A DNA stretch of 64,000 nucleotides from Leifsonia shinshuensis (GTDB lineage: Bacteria > Actinomycetota > Actinomycetes > Actinomycetales > Microbacteriaceae): contig NZ_JAVDVK010000001.1 in assembly GCF_031456835.1 (NCBI RefSeq), positions 3,100,001-3,164,000 on the forward strand, in the 5' to 3' direction. This document shows positions 17,400 to 26,969 of this stretch, in pieces. Within the stretch, counting starts at the first letter, position 1. Each line of letters opens with the position of its first letter. Under the pieces are notes generated by a model. That model was not told where the DNA came from. It saw only the letters and a program-made list of their open reading frames with translations, and did no database searches. Made by a program: the position numbers and the translations under genes.

Positions 17400-17867
17400 G
17401 TGAACCACTCGACCGCCGACGACCGCGACTTCGACACCGCCCGACTGGCTTCGGCGATCCTGGTGCGGCACAACGAGCTCGCCGTCTCCCTCGCCGCTCA
17501 CGCGAACGGGCTCTTGCAGGCTGCCGAGATCTCCGACGAGGTGGCCGCTCGTCGACACCGTCGCGCCGTCGGCGAGTGGTTCCGCGACCGGCTGGATCCC
17601 GCTCTCGAGGAGGCCACCGGCGCGGCCATGGGCATGATCGCTTCGGGAGCGCCGGATTCTGGGGTCGCCATCCTCGGCCGCGTCGTCGCACTGCGCCACG
17701 CAGCGAGCGACCTGGAGAGCGCGACCTGCGCCCGGGACGCGGCGATGGAGGTCATCCAGCTCCGGGTGCAATTGCACCAGCTACTGCGCATCCTCGAAAT
17801 GGAATCGGTCACCCGGTTGCTGACGCAGCTGCGGCCTGGTCCGGTCCAACTCCGTCCGCCATGCTGA
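17400..17867 (+). CDS. Unknown helical protein preceding a sensor kinase
   Basis: 155 residues from the GTG at 17400, with AGGAG 6 nt upstream. No signal or membrane segment is seen. The sequence is almost wholly helix-forming (TARLASAILVRHNELAVSLA; CARDAAMEVIQLRVQLHQLL), with a probable coiled coil near the end. It overlaps the histidine kinase start by 7 nt, so translation is coupled and it may modulate that system. I do not recognise the family. Confidence 0.7.
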   Translation: MNHSTADDRDFDTARLASAILVRHNELAVSLAAHANGLLQAAEISDEVAARRHRRAVGEWFRDRLDPALEEATGAAMGMIASGAPDSGVAILGRVVALRHAASDLESATCARDAAMEVIQLRVQLHQLLRILEMESVTRLLTQLRPGPVQLRPPC

Positions 17868-19456
17868 AGCGACGGCGTGGCTCTGTGGCGACGCGGCTCT
17901 TCCTCTGGCAGGGGGTCGCGATCGTGGTCGTCACCGTCGTGGTCTTCCTCCTCACGTTGAACGGATCCGCGACGGACGCCGAACGCGCCGCCGCCGGCCG
18001 CTCCATGGCGGCGGCGAAGGCCATCGCACATAATCCGTACATCGACTCTGCGCTCTCGGGCACCGATCCCGGTGCGGTGCTCGGGCCGTACGGCAAGGAG
18101 CTGGTGCACGACTCGGACATCAGCTTTCTCAGCATGTTCGGGGCCGATGGGGAACTCTACAGTCACTCGGTTCCGGACGGCATCGGCACATCGTTCTCGG
18201 AGTATGGACCTGCGCTGCGCGGAGAGTCGTACAGCCAGGCCTACACCGGTCCCCTGGGTCCTGCAGTTCGTTCCGTCGTGCCGGTCCGCGACCCCGACGG
18301 CGCTGTCGCGGGGGTGGTGGTGGCCGGCGTGGACCTCGACGACGTCCAGTCCTCCCTCGGCTCACGCATCCTCGTGCTGAGCCTCTCCGCGCTGGCCTTC
18401 CTCCTCATCGCCGGCTTCGGGACATGGATACTCAGCCGCTACCTGCGCCGGGTCACCCATGGGCGCGGGGCCGAGGAGCTCAGCAGGATGTCCCAGTTCT
18501 ACGAGAGCGCCCTTCATGCCCTAGACGAGGGACTCCTCTTGCTGGACAGCCGGCACCGGGTCGTGCTCGCCAACGATCGCGCGGCGCGCCTGCTCGGGCT
18601 GCGGCACGCCCCGAGCATCGACAACCCCTCGAGCTTGGCCGAACTGGACGCCCCCGCCGCCCTGGTGGAGCTCGTCTCCCGCGAGGGGCGGCTGGACGAC
18701 GCGGCGATCGTCACGGACGATCGAGTCCTGCTCATCAACAGCGAGCCCGTCGCCGGACGCGGCCACGATCGTACCCGGATCGTGGGTGCCGTCGTGACAG
18801 TACGCGATCGCACTCGGCTTCAGGAGCTCACCGGTCAGCTGGAGAACAACGCCGTCCTCACCGACGCCCTGCGCGCCCAAGCCCACGAGTTCGCCAACCG
18901 CCTCCACACCATCATCGCCTTGATGGAACTCGGGCGGACGGACGACGCCATCGAGCTTGCCGGTTCCGAGGTCGGCATCGCGCAGGCGCTCGCGGACACG
19001 ATGGTCGACATCGCCGACGAGCCCGTCATCTCCGCGCTGCTGCTGGCGAAGTCAGCGCAGGCCAAAGAACGTGGCGTCACCCTGCAGATCGCGGCAACAG
19101 GCGCCCTGGACGAGCACACGATCGCACCGCGCGACCTCATCACCATCGTCGGGAATCTCATCGACAACGCGATCGACGCCGTCGCCCATCAGCCGCATGC
19201 CGAAGTGACGGTCGGGATCCGAGGAAACGAGCGCGAACTCGTCATCGCGGTGTCCGACTCAGGACCCGGGCCGGAACCGCGCGAGGTCGCCCAGCTGTTC
19301 GAACTCGGCGTCACGACCAAGGCAGAGGGCGGCACGCGCGGTATCGGTCTCGCTCTTGTGAGGCAGACCGTGAGGCGCCTCGGGGGCACCATCGAGGTGC
19401 ACGACGCCGTCTTCACCGTCACACTTCCCGTGAGAGAGGAGGCGATTGCTCGATGA
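17861..19456 (+). CDS. Sensor histidine kinase, CitA/DcuS type
   Basis: 531 residues. Two membrane segments (FLWQGVAIVVVTVVVFLLTL at ~13-32 and LVLSLSALAFLLIAGFGTWI near 175) flank a periplasmic PDC-like sensor domain. A PAS-like domain follows (SALHALDEGLLLLDSRHRVV). The phosphoacceptor lies in AHEFANRLHTIIALMELG, the SpoB/CitA-class H-box. ATPase N box is NLIDNAIDAV; G boxes are SDSGPGPEPRE and GGTRGIGLALVRQ. Family members sense extracellular di- or tricarboxylates. It overlaps the upstream unknown gene by 7 nt and the regulator by 4 nt (ATGA). No carboxylate transporter gene is visible nearby. Confidence 0.92.
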   Translation: MLKRRRGSVATRLFLWQGVAIVVVTVVVFLLTLNGSATDAERAAAGRSMAAAKAIAHNPYIDSALSGTDPGAVLGPYGKELVHDSDISFLSMFGADGELYSHSVPDGIGTSFSEYGPALRGESYSQAYTGPLGPAVRSVVPVRDPDGAVAGVVVAGVDLDDVQSSLGSRILVLSLSALAFLLIAGFGTWILSRYLRRVTHGRGAEELSRMSQFYESALHALDEGLLLLDSRHRVVLANDRAARLLGLRHAPSIDNPSSLAELDAPAALVELVSREGRLDDAAIVTDDRVLLINSEPVAGRGHDRTRIVGAVVTVRDRTRLQELTGQLENNAVLTDALRAQAHEFANRLHTIIALMELGRTDDAIELAGSEVGIAQALADTMVDIADEPVISALLLAKSAQAKERGVTLQIAATGALDEHTIAPRDLITIVGNLIDNAIDAVAHQPHAEVTVGIRGNERELVIAVSDSGPGPEPREVAQLFELGVTTKAEGGTRGIGLALVRQTVRRLGGTIEVHDAVFTVTLPVREEAIAR

Positions 19457-20196
19457 CCGACGACATCCAGGTCCTCATCGTCGAAGACGAGGCGATCACC
19501 GCCGACGCGCACGCCGCGTACGTCGAACGACTCGACGGCTTTTCTGTGTCCGCGATCGCGCGTACCGGAGGGGCCGCCATCCGTGTGCTCCGCGCAGCCA
19601 GAGAAGCCGGCCGGCGCATCGACCTCCTCCTGCTGGACGTGCATCTTCCGGACATGACCGGCATCGACCTCTGTCGCTCTATGAGGGCTGCCGGTGTGGA
19701 GACCGACGTCATAGCGATCACGGCGGCGCGAGATGCAGCTACTGTACGCTCAGCGGTCGCTCTGGGAGTGGTCCAGTACCTGATCAAGCCGTTCACCTTC
19801 GCCGCGTTCGCGGAAAAGCTCCGGGCGTACAAGGCCTACCGGGAGAGCGTCCCGGTCCGGTACGCCGATCAAGGCACCGTCGACGCGGCTTTCGCTCAGC
19901 TGCGCAGCAACGCGGGGAATGTGGCCCTGCCCAAAGGTCTGAGTTCGCAGACTTTGTCGCTCGTGCGACGGGTCCTCAGGGAGAGCGACGGCGGGCTGAG
20001 CGCCGTGCAGGTGGCGCAACGGGCCGAGCTGTCGCGCCCGACGGCCCGTCGCTATCTGGATCACCTCGCCGACATCGGCGACGCGACCCGCTGCAACCGC
20101 TACGGCACTCCTGGCAGGCCGGAGATCGAGTACCAGCTCAACGGCATCCACGACCACGCCGGTCGGACGAGCGGTGAAGATGTCAGCGGATTGTAG
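19453..20196 (+). CDS. Response regulator, CitB/DctR type
   Basis: 247 residues. Receiver domain: VLIVEDEAITADAH (acidic pocket), phosphoacceptor Asp in DLLLLDVHLPDMTG (near residue 58), Thr/Ser switch ITAARD and Lys in YLIKPF. The C-terminal winged-helix-like DNA-binding region has QVAQRAELSRPTARRYLDHL and the family ending RYGTPGRPEIEYQL. It starts inside the kinase stop (ATGA), so it is the kinase's partner. It probably activates uptake or catabolism of an organic acid (inference). A decayed piece of a second regulator of this family lies at 33242. Confidence 0.93.
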   Translation: MTDDIQVLIVEDEAITADAHAAYVERLDGFSVSAIARTGGAAIRVLRAAREAGRRIDLLLLDVHLPDMTGIDLCRSMRAAGVETDVIAITAARDAATVRSAVALGVVQYLIKPFTFAAFAEKLRAYKAYRESVPVRYADQGTVDAAFAQLRSNAGNVALPKGLSSQTLSLVRRVLRESDGGLSAVQVAQRAELSRPTARRYLDHLADIGDATRCNRYGTPGRPEIEYQLNGIHDHAGRTSGEDVSGL

Positions 20197-20296
20197 CCGC
20201 GACCAGCAGGCTGACCGCTACTGCGATCATCATGGCCGCGGTGATCGCGATCATGATCTGCGCCAGGGCGATCTGCTTTTCCTGTCGAGCCGACAT
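20183..20296 (-). CDS. 37-residue single-helix membrane peptide
   Basis: ATG at 20296, preceded by AAAGGA at a proper distance, encodes a short basic head (MSARQEKQIA) and one long hydrophobic helix (ITAAMMIAVAVSLLVAATIR). Its 3' end overlaps the response-regulator 3' end by 14 nt in antisense. Comparable tiny membrane proteins accompany transporters in Actinobacteria, but I cannot assign this one. The good ribosome site and amphipathic design support a real gene. Confidence 0.6.
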   Translation of the reverse strand: MSARQEKQIALAQIMIAITAAMMIAVAVSLLVAATIR

Positions 20297-20379
20297 GGGA
20301 ATCCTTTCGTTTCACTCAGTCTGCGCGTGAGCGGCGATCGTCTGACTGTGAGAAATGCCCAGTATGAGAGGCAGAGAAC

Positions 20380-21120
20380 ATGACGACTGTGTGCATCACG
20401 GGGTCCACGGATGGAATCGGCTTCGAGGCCGCCCGCATCCTTTCAGAGGACGGGCACCGCGTCATCGTCCACGCGCGCTCGCGAGAGCGCGGCGAGAATG
20501 CCCTGCGCCGCTTCTCCGGGGACGTCGGCCTGGTCGTCGCGGACCTCGCCGACGATGCTGCGGTGCGTGATCTACCGCGCCAAATCGGGAGCGTGGACGT
20601 CCTCGTCCACAATGCCGGGGTCTGGGCCCGCACGCCCCTCCCGCGCACCCCCTCCGGTCTCGAGCCCACCTTCGCGATCAACGTCATCGCTCCCCACCTG
20701 TTGACTACCCTGATGCACGATCAGGTGCGTAGCCGCATCCTCTTCCTAGGAAGCGGCCTCGCGGCCAACGGCCGGGTCGATCCTGCCGAGCTGGGGGCAG
20801 AGGTAGATCCCGAATCGGCGTACGCCAACAGCAAGGCCTTGGACGTGCTCCTCGCGGTGGCGTGGGCTCGCCGGCGTCCCGACCTGCGCGTCGGCGCAGT
20901 CGACCCAGGATGGGTCGTCACTAAGCTCGCCGGCCCGCTCGCTCCCGGCACGGCCGCCGAAGGCGGAGAGCGGATCGCCGCGGCAGCGACTGATCCGAGC
21001 TGGCACGGCGGTTACACCAAGGGCCTGCGCCCGATCGATTTACCGAAGGCGGTAACCGACCCGGATGTGCAGGAAACGGTGATACGGGCACTCGACCGCG
21101 TTGCGGGCGTCGTGGGCTAG
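20380..21120 (+). CDS. Short-chain dehydrogenase/reductase
   Basis: 246 residues. Cofactor motif CITGSTDGIGFEAARIL. Arg residues after beta-2 (HARSRERG) suggest NADP preference. HNAG replaces the usual NNAG. The active-site Ser lies in LFLGSGLA and Tyr-x-x-x-Lys is YANSK (near residue 148), followed by VDPGWVVTKL. It is monocistronic, with GAGAGG upstream. The substrate is unknown. This gene opens the accessory-like stretch. Confidence 0.87.
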   Translation: MTTVCITGSTDGIGFEAARILSEDGHRVIVHARSRERGENALRRFSGDVGLVVADLADDAAVRDLPRQIGSVDVLVHNAGVWARTPLPRTPSGLEPTFAINVIAPHLLTTLMHDQVRSRILFLGSGLAANGRVDPAELGAEVDPESAYANSKALDVLLAVAWARRRPDLRVGAVDPGWVVTKLAGPLAPGTAAEGGERIAAAATDPSWHGGYTKGLRPIDLPKAVTDPDVQETVIRALDRVAGVVG

Positions 21121-21254
21121 GTGCCTTCGGTAGAGAACTGTGCAATTCGAACAGTGATACCTGTCGAAAACGGGGCCACTCTAGTTCTACCGGTGCATGC
21201 AGCGTCGCACGCTTCCATACCTACGCGGCCGCACCTACAGGAGGGCATCCAGTC

Positions 21255-22118
21255 ATGACCGTATGGTTTGTCACCGGAGCCTCTCGAGGCTTCGGAGTCG
21301 AGATCGTCTCCCAGGCGCTAGCCGCCGGATACCAGGTCGTCGCAATCGCTCGCCATACTGACGGCATCCTTCAGCGATTCCCGGAGGCAACCGGTCTCCT
21401 CACCGTTGCCGCAGACATCACCGACGAAGCTCAGATCGGTACCGCCGTCGAAACCGCGATCGCCCGCTTCGGACGCATCGATGTCGTCGTCAATAACGCC
21501 GGACGCGGGCTCCTCGGTGCGGTCGAGGAAGCGACGGATGCCGCCGCGCGAGCCGTGTACGACACCAACGTCTTCGGCACCCTGAACGTCTTACGCGCCG
21601 TCCTGCCGACGTTACGCGGGCAACGTGCAGGGCGCATCATCAACGTCTCGTCGGTCGGCGGATTCGTCGGCTCGGCCGGCTGGGGAATCTACGCCTCGAC
21701 CAAGTTCGCCGTCGAAGGGTTCTCGGAGGCGCTGGCAGATGAGCTCGCGCCGCTGGGTATCACCGTTACGTTGATCGAACCCGGCTATTTCCGGACTGAC
21801 TTCCTGGACGCTGCACTGGATCACAGTGAGCCCACTGTGATCCAGGATTACGTCGACACCGCCGGCGCGATGCAGGCGGCTGCCGCGAAGATCAATCATT
21901 CGCAGCCGGGCGACCCCGTCAAGGCCGCTGCCGCAATCGTTCGAGTGGCAACCGTGGCCGAACCACCCAGGCGCATCCAGCTCGGCCGGGACTCCTTCAC
22001 GGCCATCGCCAACAAACTAGGCTGTGTCGCCCTCGAGCAGCGGAGATGGCACGATCTTGCCGTGTCAACCGACTATGACGGGGCCGCCAATGCTAGCTCG
22101 CCGGGCCCCCTAGCTTGA
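21255..22118 (+). CDS. Short-chain dehydrogenase/reductase
   Basis: 287 residues from the ATG at 21255 with AGGAGG upstream. TGASRGFGVEI cofactor motif, NNAGRG, catalytic Ser in INVSSVGGFVG, and YASTK (near residue 155). The long C-terminal part (PTVIQDYVDTAGAMQAAAAK) resembles the 'classical' SDRs often annotated as oxidoreductases of the ketoreductase type. It stands alone between short intergenic gaps; the substrate is not evident. Confidence 0.87.
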   Translation: MTVWFVTGASRGFGVEIVSQALAAGYQVVAIARHTDGILQRFPEATGLLTVAADITDEAQIGTAVETAIARFGRIDVVVNNAGRGLLGAVEEATDAAARAVYDTNVFGTLNVLRAVLPTLRGQRAGRIINVSSVGGFVGSAGWGIYASTKFAVEGFSEALADELAPLGITVTLIEPGYFRTDFLDAALDHSEPTVIQDYVDTAGAMQAAAAKINHSQPGDPVKAAAAIVRVATVAEPPRRIQLGRDSFTAIANKLGCVALEQRRWHDLAVSTDYDGAANASSPGPLA

Positions 22119-22283
22119 GGGGCAACCGCACGCAGAGAAACGACTAGACACGATACATAGTCGGCCTGTGCGCCCTCGCCCATAGCGTGAACGTGCCGCT
22201 TCACGCGGCGTCAGAAGGCCGCAGCTTGACGCGGTCACGAACATATTTTCGCTGTCTACGCGATCAATCACTAGGAGGACCCC

Positions 22284-22817
22284 ATGGGCATGCGCACGAG
22301 AACCCACAAGGCTGCGCTAGGACTGTTAGCTCTCATGCCGCTAGCGGCTCTGGCGGGATGCTCGCTGCAGCTTTCAGCCGGCACAAAGGATGATATTGGT
22401 AGCACTGCGTACTCCCTCACGCAGGTCATTCACAACTCGAGCACGCTTGACCTCACCGTAGTTAGCGTCACCGCGGATAACGGGGGCACCGTCCAGACCG
22501 GTTACCCCACGACCATCAAGGCCGGAACAGACGCCACCTTCGAAGCTACGAATTCGGGAAACGGCGTCCAAATGTGGGTGAAGCTCAGCGCACCGACAGG
22601 GTCTACGCTGCTCGTGGACAGTGACGTACCCAAGGTCAACCCGAACTGGTCGTCGGCTTCCATCGCGAGCAACATTGGGCTAAGCCTCAACTCCATTTCG
22701 ATCGGGAAAGGCGACACCCCCACCGCCGATGTCACCGTCGACACCTGTGCCGGCAACCAGAACTGCACCACCAGCACCTCGACCGACCCGCCGATTGTCC
22801 GGTCTACCGACGGTTGA
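22284..22817 (+). CDS. Putative lipoprotein of unknown function
   Basis: 177 residues, AGGAGG before the ATG. Signal with lipobox (LLALMPLAALAGC), so it is exported and lipid-anchored. The mature part is beta-rich with low charge (SLTQVIHNSSTLDLTVVSVT; GNGVQMWVKLSAPTGSTLLV) and two late cysteines. The 'N-N-S/D ... V' pattern after the signal recalls the small secreted proteins at 27774 and 35096, so it may belong to a divergent local set. I do not recognise a domain. Confidence 0.75.
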   Translation: MGMRTRTHKAALGLLALMPLAALAGCSLQLSAGTKDDIGSTAYSLTQVIHNSSTLDLTVVSVTADNGGTVQTGYPTTIKAGTDATFEATNSGNGVQMWVKLSAPTGSTLLVDSDVPKVNPNWSSASIASNIGLSLNSISIGKGDTPTADVTVDTCAGNQNCTTSTSTDPPIVRSTDG

Positions 22818-22894
22818 TGACCGTGAGGCGGCCGATCGCCGCGCTCGGCTCGGGTGCAGGGCACCGGTTGTCGCCTGAGCCTATTGAGTTCTGG

Positions 22895-25591
22895 TCAGGC
22901 GGGCTGGGGTGTCGAACGTGCCGCCTGCACCAGCTCATGGCGTGAGGTCGTGCCGGTCTTCGCGTAGATCCGGGTCAGGTGGAACGACACCGTCGAACGT
23001 GTGATGTACAGCTCCCTGCCGATCTGCGCGTAACTGAGCCCCTCGAGGAGCAGGGTCGCGATCTCGCGTTCCCGCTCCGAGAGGGGGGCCAACACGGACG
23101 GCGTCGGCTCCGGGCGAACCACAGCGCTTCCATCAATGTCCACGGTTTCCAACGAGCTGCCCGGGTCAGCCGGCGAGTCCGGGAAGAGCAACGGGACGAC
23201 CCGGTCTCCCCCGAAGGCGACGATGAGGGCTTCCGCACGGGCGGCGGCATCACGCCTGACCGCGCCCGTCGACCTCCGCGCCAACTCGAGTTCGAGGAGG
23301 GCTTGGAGGAACGGCGCGTCCGGCAGGCCGACACGGGTAATCGGAGCAATGCGCGCCGCGAACTCGGGATCGGGGGCGGGCATCGCTTCAAGCCAGGTCG
23401 CCACGCCGCCGGCCCAGCGGACGAAGGGCATACCGCGCAGCACCGGCGCCCACTCCGCGGCTGCCTCGGGTGATCCGGCCCACCCTGCCGCGATGGCCTG
23501 GGCGACGCACCAGATGGTCGGTGCGTCGGCCGCGAATTCGGGTCGCCCGAAGTTGCTCGTCCGACGCCCGAGCCATTCCGCGCGTTCCGCCGAAGTGCCG
23601 AGCAGCGCGAGCGTGAAGATCTCGATCATATCCAGCAGACGCACCGCCGCCAGTTGGGGGCTGGCAAGCAGGATTGCGCGAGAATCATCGAGGTCACGGA
23701 GGGTGCGCTCCCGGTCCCCCGCGATTAAGCCGGCAAGGGGGAGGACCGCCGCTGTCACCGGGGCGGGCCGCACGATAGTGAACGTACGTGCGAGCTCAAG
23801 TGTGATCGACGAGCGCCCCCACTGCCCGTCGATAAAGTAGGCCAGGCCTTGAAACCCGAAGAACGCGCCGTCGCCGAAATCGAAGATGCCGTCGCCGAGC
23901 CGCGAGCGGACCACGTCGAGGTCGGCGATCGCGGTGCGCTGCACTCCGACAACGGCCATTGATGTGCCGCGCCAGGCGAGCCGGGCGAGCCCCTCGGAGG
24001 TGGACGCCAGGTCCGACCGGTCGGCGTCGAGCAGACGGAGCAGTTCGTCGTAGTCGTCGGGCGGCTCAGCGGCGTAGGAAGCCTGGCCGTATGCGATGGA
24101 AAAATAGGCGCCCAGTGCGGGATCGGGATGCGCGGATCGCCGAGCGATCTCCAGATCTGCCAGAGCGGACGCTTCCGGCCGACCCGCCGAGATGGCCGCC
24201 CAAGCTCTGAGGACTCTCGCCCGGTACTCCGTGAGCTCGTCGAATTCCTCCAGCTCGTCATCGCTCAGGGTGTTCAGCAGCGACCACGCCTCGGGGTACT
24301 CGCGCTCGACTAACCGACGAGCCCCGAGGGTGAAGCGCGAGCGAGGGTCGGCTCCGGCAGCACTGCCGTCGAGGGCGACGTCGTCCAGATCGAGTGCGAG
24401 GATCGACTCGAAATCGGCGTCGCGTTCGCGCCGTGTCCTCGGTTGGAGCGACCCGCTGACGAAGGCGGCCTTGCGGCGGATCCGCGCGGCCTGTCGGAAT
24501 CGGCGCTCAGCGTGCAGTTCGTCGGCGAAGGCGTCAAGGTCGGCGGCCAAGCCGTCGTCCGCGGCTGTCGCTGCTGCCAGTCGGTGCTCGAGGCGCGCCC
24601 GGGGAGAGGGGACCCGCGCGGCCGCTCGTCCGTGCAATCGCTTCCTCACCGCGGGATCGATGTTGTCGTAGACGGCCGCCCTCAGTGCCCCGTGCGCGAT
24701 CCGCGCGGCTCGCACCGGGTCCGTCGTCAGCGATACGAGCAATTCTGAACGCAGGCTCACCAGGGTCCGGTCGATATCCTGGGCGTCGGCTACTGCCGCC
24801 ACGACGAAGACGTCGGCTCCGGCGTCTCCCAGTACCGCCAGAGCTTCGAGGACATCGACCAGCTCCGCGTCCATGGCGGCTAGTCGCTCGCGAAGGGAGA
24901 CGATCAAGTCGCTCGGAGCCGGCAGCGATCCGCGCTCGGCCATGCTCAGGAGCTCATCGGCGCGGTGCTCATGGAGCAGGGAGCGGATGAACAGCGGGCT
25001 TCCCGCGGTGTGCTCCCGAAGGATAGGAGCGACGGCCGGGTCGGCGTCGGGTTCGATCTCCACGACCGTCGCCAAAGTGGCGGCATCGTCCATACCGGTG
25101 AGCCCGACTCGAAAGACGCGCGGTGCCCGTTCGGCCGCCGCCAGCCAACGCTGGTGGGCACGGCCGGCAGCGCGATGTGTCGTCACCACGAGGACGCGGT
25201 CTCCTGCCATACGCTCAAGGAGCACGGCGAGAGTGTCGATCGACTCCGGGTCAGCCCATTGGATGTCGTCGATGATGAGCGCCACGGGACCGGTGAGCTG
25301 AAGCTCGTCGATCTTCCGCCCAAGACGCGCGGCCGTGCGCAGTGGGCTGGGATCGTTGTCCGCGATATCAGAGTCCAGCTGACGGATCACCCCCAACGTG
25401 TCGGCCTGGTCATTCTCGTAGCCTGTGGCACGGAGTACCCGCTCAGGCGGGAACTCGCGGGCCACCTGGCGTGCGAGGGTGCTCTTCCCATATCCGGTCT
25501 CGCCGGTGATGTCGAGGACAGTCGGAGTGCCGGAGACCGCGGATTCGACGGCGCTACGGACCACTCGTTCGACCGCATCAGGCCAGTGCAT
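22895..25591 (-). CDS. LuxR-family regulator with AAA ATPase (MalT/LAL type)
   Basis: 898 residues from the ATG at 25591; the frame extends to 25678 but without a convincing start. Walker A GETGYGKSTLARQ (near residue 32), Walker B VALIIDDIQWAD, then a long helical tetratricopeptide-like middle. The C-terminal LuxR helix-turn-helix is SEREREIATLLLEGLSYAQI and ITRSTVSFHLTRIYAKTG. These large ATP-dependent activators sense a ligand through the helical repeats. It diverges from the hydrolase/SDR pair at 25729 with a gap of about 140 bp, the likely target promoter. Confidence 0.9.
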   Translation of the reverse strand: MHWPDAVERVVRSAVESAVSGTPTVLDITGETGYGKSTLARQVAREFPPERVLRATGYENDQADTLGVIRQLDSDIADNDPSPLRTAARLGRKIDELQLTGPVALIIDDIQWADPESIDTLAVLLERMAGDRVLVVTTHRAAGRAHQRWLAAAERAPRVFRVGLTGMDDAATLATVVEIEPDADPAVAPILREHTAGSPLFIRSLLHEHRADELLSMAERGSLPAPSDLIVSLRERLAAMDAELVDVLEALAVLGDAGADVFVVAAVADAQDIDRTLVSLRSELLVSLTTDPVRAARIAHGALRAAVYDNIDPAVRKRLHGRAAARVPSPRARLEHRLAAATAADDGLAADLDAFADELHAERRFRQAARIRRKAAFVSGSLQPRTRRERDADFESILALDLDDVALDGSAAGADPRSRFTLGARRLVEREYPEAWSLLNTLSDDELEEFDELTEYRARVLRAWAAISAGRPEASALADLEIARRSAHPDPALGAYFSIAYGQASYAAEPPDDYDELLRLLDADRSDLASTSEGLARLAWRGTSMAVVGVQRTAIADLDVVRSRLGDGIFDFGDGAFFGFQGLAYFIDGQWGRSSITLELARTFTIVRPAPVTAAVLPLAGLIAGDRERTLRDLDDSRAILLASPQLAAVRLLDMIEIFTLALLGTSAERAEWLGRRTSNFGRPEFAADAPTIWCVAQAIAAGWAGSPEAAAEWAPVLRGMPFVRWAGGVATWLEAMPAPDPEFAARIAPITRVGLPDAPFLQALLELELARRSTGAVRRDAAARAEALIVAFGGDRVVPLLFPDSPADPGSSLETVDIDGSAVVRPEPTPSVLAPLSEREREIATLLLEGLSYAQIGRELYITRSTVSFHLTRIYAKTGTTSRHELVQAARSTPQPA

Positions 25592-25728
25592 CGACCCACC
25601 ACCCGCGCATCCCGCCTCCAACCCCCTGGTGACCGATCCGAGCAGGATTCTAGTCCCGAATCCTTCTCCCCCGACCACTAGGTGGAATGCACAGTCGCTG
25701 GCTCGCGTCGAACGTCGAAACTGTCAGC

Positions 25729-26961
25729 ATGCAGGAGAACAGCTCACCCATCGCACCCTTCTCGAAGAACCCCGACTTCGACTTCGAGATCCGCAACGTC
25801 CTCGGTCAAGCCGTCGGGGGTGCCTCCGACCTCGGCGAAGTGCTCGCCGCCGTGTCGGGTATCCGCGGGGAGGACCACACCGGGTGGTTCCGTGTCTGGC
25901 ACGAGCTCGGACAGCGCACCGCGGAGGCGGCTCAGGCGGCCGCATCCGCCGGGCATCGGCAAACCGCGGCCGGCCGGTTCCTGCGTGCCTCCAACTACTT
26001 CAGCGTCGCCGTCAACGCCGCCAGCGCTCTTAAGGACTCCTCCGAGTTGGTGCCCTCCTTCCGGGAGCAGCGCGATGCGTGGGAGTCGTTCGTCAGCTAC
26101 ACCTCGACCAGCGTCCAGCGCGTCGACATTCCCTACGAGGGCGCGTCCCTCCCTGGCTGGTTCTTCCGACCTGGCGGCTCGGGAAGCAGGGTCACGCTTG
26201 TCATGGTGAACGGAAGCGACGGTTGCCTCGCAGCTCTGTGGGGCTCTACAGGCGCGGCCGCGCTGAAGCGGGGATACAACATCCTCGTCTTCGATGGGCC
26301 GGGACAGCAGTCGCAGCTTTTCGAACGCAATGTTCCCTTCCGACCCGATTGGGAGCACGTGCTGACGCCGGTAGTCGATTTTCTCGGTGGGGTGGACGGT
26401 GTCGACGCCGACCGCATCGCGGTCTACGGCGTCAGCCAAGGCGGCTACTGGGTTGCCCGCGCACTCGCTTTCGAACACCGCTTCGTCGCGGCGATCGTCG
26501 ACCCCGGGGTCGTTGACGTCTCGGCCTCGTGGCTGTCGCAGCTTCCCCACAGCCTGAGCCGACTGCTCGATACAGGCGAGGACAAGAAGTTCGACGAGGA
26601 AATGGGAATCGGCATGCGATTCTCCCCCGAGATCGAGCGGACGTGGCTGTTCCGAGCCCGCCCATACGGCACGACAGGCTACGCCGAGACCATTCAGGCA
26701 GTGCGTCAGTATGACATGACCTCGGTCGCGGAGCAGATAACTACCCCGTTGCTGATCACCAGCCCGGACGGAGAAAAGTTTTGGCCCGGTCAGGCCGAGC
26801 GGCTGGCCGCCCTCACCCGGGACGTGTCGCAAGTGATCCGGTTCACCGGTGCCGAGGGGGCCGATGAGCACTGCCAGCCTCTGGCGCGTACCGTCACCTG
26901 CGAGCGCATCTTCGACTGGCTCGACGACCGCATGGTCGTTGGTGGTCAGGGCTCCAAGTGA
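25729..26961 (+). CDS. Alpha/beta hydrolase, FrsA/DHPON-hydrolase-like
   Basis: 410 residues from the ATG at 25729; ATG 25687, preceded by AGGTGGA but very close, is an alternative. The N-terminal ~130 residues form a helical cap (DHTGWFRVWHELGQRTAEAA; GRFLRASNYFSVAVNAAS). The hydrolase core has the nucleophile elbow YGVSQGGYW (Ser) and a late DEHCQ (His). This arrangement matches the esterase/2,6-dihydroxypseudooxynicotine hydrolase-like group acting on C-C or ester bonds. It overlaps or abuts the SDR gene at 26970. A LuxR-type regulator diverges. Confidence 0.82.
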   Translation: MQENSSPIAPFSKNPDFDFEIRNVLGQAVGGASDLGEVLAAVSGIRGEDHTGWFRVWHELGQRTAEAAQAAASAGHRQTAAGRFLRASNYFSVAVNAASALKDSSELVPSFREQRDAWESFVSYTSTSVQRVDIPYEGASLPGWFFRPGGSGSRVTLVMVNGSDGCLAALWGSTGAAALKRGYNILVFDGPGQQSQLFERNVPFRPDWEHVLTPVVDFLGGVDGVDADRIAVYGVSQGGYWVARALAFEHRFVAAIVDPGVVDVSASWLSQLPHSLSRLLDTGEDKKFDEEMGIGMRFSPEIERTWLFRARPYGTTGYAETIQAVRQYDMTSVAEQITTPLLITSPDGEKFWPGQAERLAALTRDVSQVIRFTGAEGADEHCQPLARTVTCERIFDWLDDRMVVGGQGSK

Positions 26962-26969
26962 GGGCAACG

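Noticed and set aside
17075..17860. Long N-terminal extension of the sensor kinase
   Set aside because: It overlaps the oxidase and the 155-residue gene in other frames and is Arg-rich; the kinase starts cleanly at 17861.
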